Shown here: positions 37,320 to 42,481 of the stretch, piece after piece
Numbering within the stretch: position 1 is the first letter of the stretch
Layout: the number at the start of each line of letters is the position of its first letter
Assembly (NCBI RefSeq): GCF_019710585.1
Contig: NZ_JAIFZQ010000013.1
Span: 1-42,481 of the forward strand
DNA: 42,481 nt
Direction: 5' to 3'
Origin: Arthrobacter sp. MAHUQ-56
Lineage (GTDB): Bacteria; Actinomycetota; Actinomycetes; Actinomycetales; Micrococcaceae
Position numbers and translations under genes: made by a program
Notes under the pieces: model-generated
The model's input: the letters and a program-made list of their open reading frames with translations, nothing else
What the model was told of the DNA's origin: nothing
The model's database searches: none

Positions 37320-37844
37320 TCAAGGCTTCAGCTCAGCCGCGGCGAACGACACGGTGAACCGGGCGCACCAGATGCTGACGGACTTGTAGTCGGCCAGCAC
37401 CGTCGCTGCCGGGATCTCGTAGTTCTGGTCGCCCTTGTTGGCCTTGAGCGCGCCGAGATCGAGATAGGCGCCGTCGTCGAAGAGGTACCAGCCGGCCGTT
37501 CCCTCAAGGACGGGGGCGTCGGTGAGCCATACGCGAAGGTCGGGGCCGTCGGACGTATCAAGTCCTTCGAAGCGGAGAATCCGGCTCCCGTCGGGGAGCT
37601 CGAGGATCTTTACTGTTCCGGAACTGACGTGTTCATGGCTGATGAGCCAACCTGCGGCCAGTTCACGGGGAGCTGGAACGGCGGTGGGCGTCGCCGGGAT
37701 CGCTGAGGACGGGGCCGCGGACGGGATGTCCTCGATAATGGTTGAACTCGTGAAGATGCGCCAGGGCTGGAACAGGTAAAGGCCCACAGCCACGGCGACG
37801 GCGGCCACGACCAGGACTGCGGGGACAACGATGCGCCTTTGCAT
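37320..37844 (-). CDS. DM13 domain protein, membrane-anchored
   Basis: A 174-aa protein: one N-terminal hydrophobic helix (about residues 6-26, VPAVLVVAAVAVAVGLYLF), a Ser/Pro/Thr/Ala linker (~38-62) and a DM13 domain (~70-170). The DM13 pattern is clear: HVSSGTVKILELPDGSRILRF, DGPDLRVWLTDA, YLDLGALKANKGDQNYEIP and SVSIWCARFTVSFA with the conserved Cys. DM13 is thought to be an electron-transfer or sensing domain related to DOMON. It is divergent from the exported beta-propeller gene, with 164 nt between them. Confidence 0.92.
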   Translation of the reverse strand: MQRRIVVPAVLVVAAVAVAVGLYLFQPWRIFTSSTIIEDIPSAAPSSAIPATPTAVPAPRELAAGWLISHEHVSSGTVKILELPDGSRILRFEGLDTSDGPDLRVWLTDAPVLEGTAGWYLFDDGAYLDLGALKANKGDQNYEIPAATVLADYKSVSIWCARFTVSFAAAELKP

Positions 37845-38008
37845 ACCATCTCAACGTCCGGATTGATGCCGCCGTTCCGGCGGGAGCGCTGAAGCGGCCC
37901 CTCGGTGGAAGGCCCGACGGAGGTAATCGCCCCACCGTCCAGCCGGCGGCTGGCAGGTAGGATCGGAGGATTGCCGAGGGGGTCGGCAGCATTCTTGGGG
38001 GATCATTC

Positions 38009-39223
38009 ATGAAGACGAAGCTTTCACGCCCGCTCGCGGCGCCAGCCCTCCGGCGTGCCCTGCTGGCCGGCGTCGCGCTCCTGCTGGCTACCGCCGTCGT
38101 CACCGTTCCGGCCTCCGCCGCCGACACCGCAACGATAGGTGTGGTCGGCCAGCCGGTGGCCGTCGCGACCGGGCCCGACGGCACCCTGTACGTCAGCGAC
38201 CAAAGCTACAACGGCGGCGTTTTGGCCTACCGTCCGGGGGAGACCGTGCCGTCCCGCACCATCAGGACCGGGGCCGGTCCCACCTCGCTCGCCGTGACGC
38301 CGGACGGGACGCTGTACGTGGCGCAGAGCGAGGGCGCGCAGTCGGAAATCGGTGTGGTGGCCCCCGGCGCCGGCGAGGTCTCCCTGGTCATGAAGGTCTC
38401 CTTCGGCACACATTGGCTGGCGGTGGGGCCCGAGGGATCGCTGTACGTGGTGAGCCCGGAGGAGAACTCCCTGTCCGTGGTGAAGCCGGGCGACGCGTGG
38501 GTGAACCGGACCATCCAGGCGGGGCCGTACCCCGTGCGGGTGGCGCTGGCCAAGGACGGGACGGCCTATGCCACCAACCAGCTCGCAGGTACCGTCACCG
38601 TGATTCCCCCCGGCGCGGCGTGGCCGTCGCACACCATTGATGTGGGCGCGCAGGCCAGCCCGCACGGGATCGCGGCGGCCCCGGACGGGACCGTCTACGT
38701 GGCAAACATCATGACCAACGACGTCGCGGTGATCGAGCCCGGCGGCACCGCGGTGGCGCGGCGCATTCCCGTGGGCCGGGCGCCGCAGGAGGTGCTGTCC
38801 GCTGCGGACGGGACCGTGTACGTGACCAACAGCCTGGACGATTCGGTCTCGGTGATTCCGGCCGGGGCTTCGGCCGCCGAGACCATCGCAGTTGGTGACG
38901 ATCCCGGCCGGCTGGTTCAGCGGGCCGACGGGTCCGTGGTAGTGGTCAACAGACGCGGCAAGTCACTGTCAGTGCTCGACGGCGGACAGGACGTGCCAGC
39001 CGCGGCCGTTGCCCCGGGCGGGGGAGAGCCGGCAGGGACAGCCGACGCCGGTACTTCAGACGGTGCCGTCATTTCCCAGGGATCCTTTGGGATCGCGCTG
39101 CCCGCAGTCGCCGCCGGAGCGGGTGCCTTGCTTTTGGCCAGCGCTGCATTCCTCGTCGCGGTGCTGCGGCGCCGCAGGAAGGCCGCCGGCGCAGGGACAG
39201 AGCAGGCCTGGGCGCTGGACTGA
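38009..39223 (+). CDS. Exported beta-propeller protein with C-terminal membrane anchor
   Basis: A 404-aa surface protein. The signal peptide (residues 1-38, hydrophobic LLAGVALLLATAVVTVPASAA) is followed by about seven ~42-residue YncE/NHL-like repeats with the pattern AVTPDGTLYVAQ / AVGPEGSLYVVS / AAAPDGTVYVAN and VIPPGAAWPSHTIDVG. After a Gly/Ala/Thr linker comes one hydrophobic helix (VAAGAGALLLASAAFLVAVL) and RRRRK, the layout of a sortase-type tail, but no LPxTG motif is seen. The role is probably protein or ligand binding. ATG 38009 has GGGGGA ~8 nt upstream. It converges with the second phosphohistidine enzyme gene. Confidence 0.9.
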   Translation: MKTKLSRPLAAPALRRALLAGVALLLATAVVTVPASAADTATIGVVGQPVAVATGPDGTLYVSDQSYNGGVLAYRPGETVPSRTIRTGAGPTSLAVTPDGTLYVAQSEGAQSEIGVVAPGAGEVSLVMKVSFGTHWLAVGPEGSLYVVSPEENSLSVVKPGDAWVNRTIQAGPYPVRVALAKDGTAYATNQLAGTVTVIPPGAAWPSHTIDVGAQASPHGIAAAPDGTVYVANIMTNDVAVIEPGGTAVARRIPVGRAPQEVLSAADGTVYVTNSLDDSVSVIPAGASAAETIAVGDDPGRLVQRADGSVVVVNRRGKSLSVLDGGQDVPAAAVAPGGGEPAGTADAGTSDGAVISQGSFGIALPAVAAGAGALLLASAAFLVAVLRRRRKAAGAGTEQAWALD

Positions 39224-39241
39224 CCTGCGCAGGGGAGCGCC

Positions 39242-41962
39242 TCACCAGACGATGGTTCCGGCTGCCCCGTCGACGGTGACGGTCTGGCCGTCGCACAGCC
39301 GCGTGGTGGCGTCGGCAACGCCGACCACGGCGGGGATGCCGTACTCGCGGGCCACCACCGCACCGTGCGATATGACGCCGCCCATTTCCATCACCAGGGC
39401 ACCTGCCGTCATGAACAGCGGCGTCCAGCCGGGATCGGTGGAGGGGGCCACCACGATTTCGCCCGGTTCCACATGGGCACCCACGGGATCCAGGACCACC
39501 CTGACGTTCCCGGTGGCCGTGCCTGCCGAGGCCGGAGTGCCCGTGAGCCGGTCCGCAGTGCTTGAGTCCGGCAGCGCGGCCGCCGCCGCCATCACCGCCG
39601 CCTCCACGTCCGTGCCGTCCGAGAGCAAGAGGCGCGGGATCCGCCGGCGCCGCAGTTCGACGTCGTAAAGCCGACGGCGGGAAGCCACCACCTCCGTGAG
39701 GTCGGCGCCGCGAAGGGCCACGCGGAGTTCTTCGAAGTCCAGGAAGAAGACGTCCCCGGCGGCCGCGATGGAGCCGGTCCGCGCCAGGTCCTCACCGACC
39801 GAGAGCAGTTGCCGGTGCATCTCGGCCAGCACCAGCACAATGTAGAACTTGGGCAGTTCCCGCAACCCGGAGAGCTGCCGGGCCCGGCGCAGGCAGAATG
39901 CCACCAGCCGCCCCCGCAGCCTGCTCCTTGCAGCTGCCCGCTCCACCAGTTCGGTGATGCGGGCGTCGGCGTGATCGGCGGCGCGGGCAAACTGGCGGTC
40001 CGGTGCCTGCTCCGGGTCGCCAACCCGGAGATAGTTCGAGATCATCCCCAGCAGGTGGTCCGGCTCCTCGGCCCACCGCGGCATCCCCAGGTCGATCTCT
40101 GCCACCGCCCGGTGTCCGTACTTGGCCAGGAACGCCCGCAACCCCGCTTGGGCAAGCCCCGGGAGCGTGCCCGCCTTGTATCGCGCCGCCAGCTGGTCCG
40201 GCCGCAGCTCCAGGAATACTTTGCGTGAATCCGGATCCCGGCCAAGGGACACTGCCAGGTCCCACAGTTCCAGGTCCATCCCGGTGGTCACGTTGTGGGG
40301 GAGCCCGCGCAGGACTGCCTCCAGTTCGCGCGGCTTGGCGATCCCACGCAGCAGCCGGCGGGCGCCAGCCAGCATCAGGTAGCCGGCGGACGGAGCGGGC
40401 AGGGTGTACTGGATGATCCCGTTGATGGTTCCGGCGAGAATGTCCTCGGCGTGCTGAAGCCGGCGTGCCGGAGTGGCCGGCAGGGGGAGCTGAAGCTGGG
40501 CTTCCAGCCGGCCCTGGTAGCGCCGAGCCCTGCGCAACTCCGCCTCCGGCCAGAGCACTGAGCGCGCCATGGCGGGAAGGAGTCCCGCGATCAGGGCCAG
40601 GCTCTGGGTAGCCCCGGCGCCTTGTGCCTTCCCGGGGCGCCGCTGCGGCCGCTTCCGGCCGGGCTTCCGGAGCGACTTCCGGAGCGGGGGCGTGACGATG
40701 CTGAACCGGGGATCCTCCAGCAGTGCGGGGAAGACCGCGGCGGACCTCCCGTCCGCCAGGGGCAGCATCCTCAGCAGTGCCTTGCGGCCGGACTTGTTGC
40801 GGACCACCGCCGTCAGGTCCACGTACATGCGCAGGCCCGGGTTCACGTACTTCCACGGCCCCTTGCTGTTCCGCATGAGTCCCATGACAGACAGGCCCAT
40901 CGGCGTGATGGGGCGGGTCAGTCCCTGCAGCAGCGTGCCGCACAGGTAAACCCGGGTGCCGCCGTCATGGATGCCCGATGGTTCATCTTCCGGCAGGGGA
41001 TAGAGCGTGGTGATGGGCCGCGACTGGGTCAGCCAGGCCTTGCCGCCGGCGTCGATCACCCATTCCACATCCTGGGGCGCGCCAAGCAGCTGCTGGCAGG
41101 CCCCACCCAGGGATGACAGTTCGCGCAGCTGCTCGTCGGCCAGGCCGGAGGCGGGGTCCTGCGGCCGCTGCAGGATCCGGGCTGTTGCCGTGTCCAGCAC
41201 GAAGTGGTCCGGGTTGACGGCGCCGGACACCACTGCCTGTCCCGGCCCGCGGCCGGCATCGATGACTGTCTCCGTCCGCGTGCCGGTCAGCGGGTTGGCG
41301 GTGAACAGGACGCCGGCGGTGGCGGCGTCCACCATGTGTTGAATGACGACGGCGAGGCCCACCTCGCGGTGGCTGATCCCGTTGGTTGCGCGGTAGGCCA
41401 CGGCCCGGTCCGTCCACAGCGACGCCCAGCAGCGGCGGACCGCACGCATGACGGCGTCGGCGCCGGACACGTCCATGAAGGAGTCCTGCTGGCCGGCGAA
41501 GCTGGCAAAGGGCAGGTCCTCGGCAGTGGCGGAAGAGCGTACCGCCACGGGAACGCTGCCCAGCGCGGCATAGGCGTCGCGGATGGCGGCTTCGACGTCG
41601 GGCGGTACCGGTGCTGCCGCCATTGTCTCGCGGGCCTGCCGAGCGAGCTGGGTCCTGTCGTCATCCGGAAGTCCGTTGCCGCCGTCGGGCCCTTCGATCC
41701 CCGCGAAGCCAGGCGTCCCGCCGGGGCCCACCCCGTCAAGGCGGGCGGCGATGGCGGCCAGGTCCCCGGGCGCGGCTTTCCGGTATGCGGCGGTGGTTAG
41801 GCAGAAGCCGGGCGGGACCGGAAAGCCCGCAGCGGCAAGCCGGCCGAGGTTGAGGGCTTTGCCGCCCACGGTGGCCAGCGATGCCGATGCCAGCCCGCTG
41901 AGGTCAACGACGAGGCTGCCATCGGCGCTGGCCCGCTCCGGAACAGGACTTAAGGAAGGCAC
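39242..41962 (-). CDS. Second PEP-synthase / rifampin-phosphotransferase-like phosphohistidine enzyme
   Basis: A 906-aa enzyme with the layout of the 29428-32130 protein. The N-terminal ATP-grasp domain shows VGGKALNLGRLAAAGFPVPPGF, VAVRSSATAEDLPFASFAGQQDSFM, GVLFTANPLTGTRTETV and DVEWVIDAGGKAWLTQSRPI. The middle (~345-790) differs strongly from the paralogue. The swivelling domain carries H866 in MEMGGVISHGAVVAREYG. It would transfer phosphate from ATP via His to pyruvate or another acceptor. The start is GTG 41962 with only a weak GGGAAG nearby, so it may lie elsewhere. It is the only gene in its unit; HPr lies 259 nt upstream in the same direction. Confidence 0.86.
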   Translation of the reverse strand: MPSLSPVPERASADGSLVVDLSGLASASLATVGGKALNLGRLAAAGFPVPPGFCLTTAAYRKAAPGDLAAIAARLDGVGPGGTPGFAGIEGPDGGNGLPDDDRTQLARQARETMAAAPVPPDVEAAIRDAYAALGSVPVAVRSSATAEDLPFASFAGQQDSFMDVSGADAVMRAVRRCWASLWTDRAVAYRATNGISHREVGLAVVIQHMVDAATAGVLFTANPLTGTRTETVIDAGRGPGQAVVSGAVNPDHFVLDTATARILQRPQDPASGLADEQLRELSSLGGACQQLLGAPQDVEWVIDAGGKAWLTQSRPITTLYPLPEDEPSGIHDGGTRVYLCGTLLQGLTRPITPMGLSVMGLMRNSKGPWKYVNPGLRMYVDLTAVVRNKSGRKALLRMLPLADGRSAAVFPALLEDPRFSIVTPPLRKSLRKPGRKRPQRRPGKAQGAGATQSLALIAGLLPAMARSVLWPEAELRRARRYQGRLEAQLQLPLPATPARRLQHAEDILAGTINGIIQYTLPAPSAGYLMLAGARRLLRGIAKPRELEAVLRGLPHNVTTGMDLELWDLAVSLGRDPDSRKVFLELRPDQLAARYKAGTLPGLAQAGLRAFLAKYGHRAVAEIDLGMPRWAEEPDHLLGMISNYLRVGDPEQAPDRQFARAADHADARITELVERAAARSRLRGRLVAFCLRRARQLSGLRELPKFYIVLVLAEMHRQLLSVGEDLARTGSIAAAGDVFFLDFEELRVALRGADLTEVVASRRRLYDVELRRRRIPRLLLSDGTDVEAAVMAAAAALPDSSTADRLTGTPASAGTATGNVRVVLDPVGAHVEPGEIVVAPSTDPGWTPLFMTAGALVMEMGGVISHGAVVAREYGIPAVVGVADATTRLCDGQTVTVDGAAGTIVW

Positions 41963-42163
41963 GCACGCTTCCCAGCGGTTCTCCGCGCGCTGTGGGAGGA
42001 CCTGAATTCGATGATCTGCACAAACCCGGGCATGGTGGCTCCTCGACGACGGCGGACGCTGATGCGGATCACGGTAGACCCCGGAGGCAGGCGGGCCACA
42101 GGGGAGAAGTGCCCTACTTTTCAGTTATCGTCTGGTGGCGTCGGGGCCGTCTTTGCACAGCAT
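41963..42163. other. Intergenic region, nothing recognised
   Basis: Between the HPr terminator and the second phosphohistidine enzyme gene. No convincing gene, promoter or repeat was seen. The promoter for the leftward 906-aa gene should be here. Confidence 0.4.
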
Positions 42164-42198
42164 CGGGGGTGGCGTGCACCTTGTGCGCGCCACCCCCG
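42164..42198 (-). terminator. Terminator of the HPr gene
   Basis: CGGGGGTGGCG (42164-42174) pairs with CGCCACCCCCG (42188-42198), with a further GCAC/GTGC inner stem. It lies ~24 nt after the leftward HPr stop (42222). CAGCA/TGCTG extend the outer stem. Confidence 0.8.
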
Positions 42199-42221
42199 TA
42201 GGTGCTGATTTCTCGCTGGTT

Positions 42222-42481
42222 TTAGGCTTCTACGTCATGGTCCGTCTCCAGGATCCCCACCAGGTGGTCGAGGGCTGCATCGGCGCCCGGGCCGTCGGCG
42301 CGAAGTACCACAACGTCCCCATGGGAGGCGCCCAGGCTCATGAGGGAGAGGATGCTCGCAGCGTCGAGGGCCTCGTCGGGGCTGACTTCCGGGGAAGCGA
42401 TGGTCACCTCCAGTTCAAGCTTGCTGACTTCCTCCGCGAAGACCGATGCGGGACGGGCGTGGAGGCCCACTCGGCTGGCAA
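42222..42481 (-). CDS. ptsH: HPr phosphocarrier protein of the PTS (5' part outside window)
   Basis: The last 86 or so codons of an HPr gene; the start lies beyond the window. RVGLHARPASVF carries the phosphorylated His of HPr (His15 region), and ASILSLMSLGASHGD matches the Ser46 helix region. Its role is to carry phosphate from Enzyme I to the sugar-specific EII components. Stop at 42222 is followed by a strong hairpin. In-frame coding reaches position 42481, so the true start is outside. Confidence 0.92.
   Translation of the reverse strand, partial: ASRVGLHARPASVFAEEVSKLELEVTIASPEVSPDEALDAASILSLMSLGASHGDVVVLRADGPGADAALDHLVGILETDHDVEA

Overview
The window is high-GC DNA from an actinobacterium. 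It most resembles the Micrococcaceae (Arthrobacter/Pseudarthrobacter group): it opens on the 3' end of a 5S rRNA and its terminator, GTG starts are common, some promoters sit where mRNAs would be leaderless, and the families present (OFA transporter with a small subunit, DUF2177, DUF1295, DUF1326/DUF2182, excalibur nuclease, DM13) are typical of that group. The genus is an inference from gene content. No tRNA, IS element, integrase, phage gene or CRISPR array was seen, so this reads as a chromosomal stretch rich in accessory metabolism and envelope genes.

Layout. 1-3000: end of an rrn operon, a GntR/FCD regulator, a small protein, a leftward run of three overlapping unknown genes, and a SnoaL-like protein. 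3060-8670: a GAF-LuxR regulator with its own promoter and palindrome, a CPBP membrane protease, an unknown protein, a two-helix ion channel and an FAD dehydrogenase. 8674-16226: a UGT-type glycosyltransferase, then an OFA (oxalate/formate-type) transporter with its 47-aa partner, followed by an NAD-linked formate dehydrogenase made of a fused FdsG-FdsB protein and a Cys-type FdhA. 16168-20850: DUF2177 and DUF1295 membrane proteins, then a translationally coupled pair of exported proteins (HAF-repeat protein and metallophosphoesterase). 21000-24500: a membrane SRPBCC protein, a secreted HNH nuclease with an excalibur domain, a YoaK-family protein and two small unknowns, with two patches that look lower in GC. 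24537-28081: a LacI regulator facing a DapA-like aldolase and an atypical NRAMP-like transporter, with clustered AACGTT operators between them.

28147-35397 holds two divergent operons. Leftward: DUF998, an 900-aa PEP-synthase/rifampin-phosphotransferase-like phosphohistidine enzyme, an SRPBCC protein and a TMEM175 channel, with ATGA overlaps at the first two junctions. Rightward: DUF1326 (Cys-rich), DUF2182 (membrane), GYD and SnoaL-like proteins behind a good sigma-70-type promoter and a leader hairpin. This rightward operon is the best candidate here for an undescribed system, possibly metal handling. 35563-42481: a two-helix unknown, an alpha/beta hydrolase, a DM13 protein, an exported beta-propeller with a membrane anchor, a second 906-aa PEP-synthase-like enzyme, and the 3' part of an HPr gene cut by the window end.

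Functional themes are formate oxidation and transport, carbohydrate-acid-type catabolism under LacI control, two separate PEP/ATP phosphohistidine enzymes, cation channels, and exported hydrolases.
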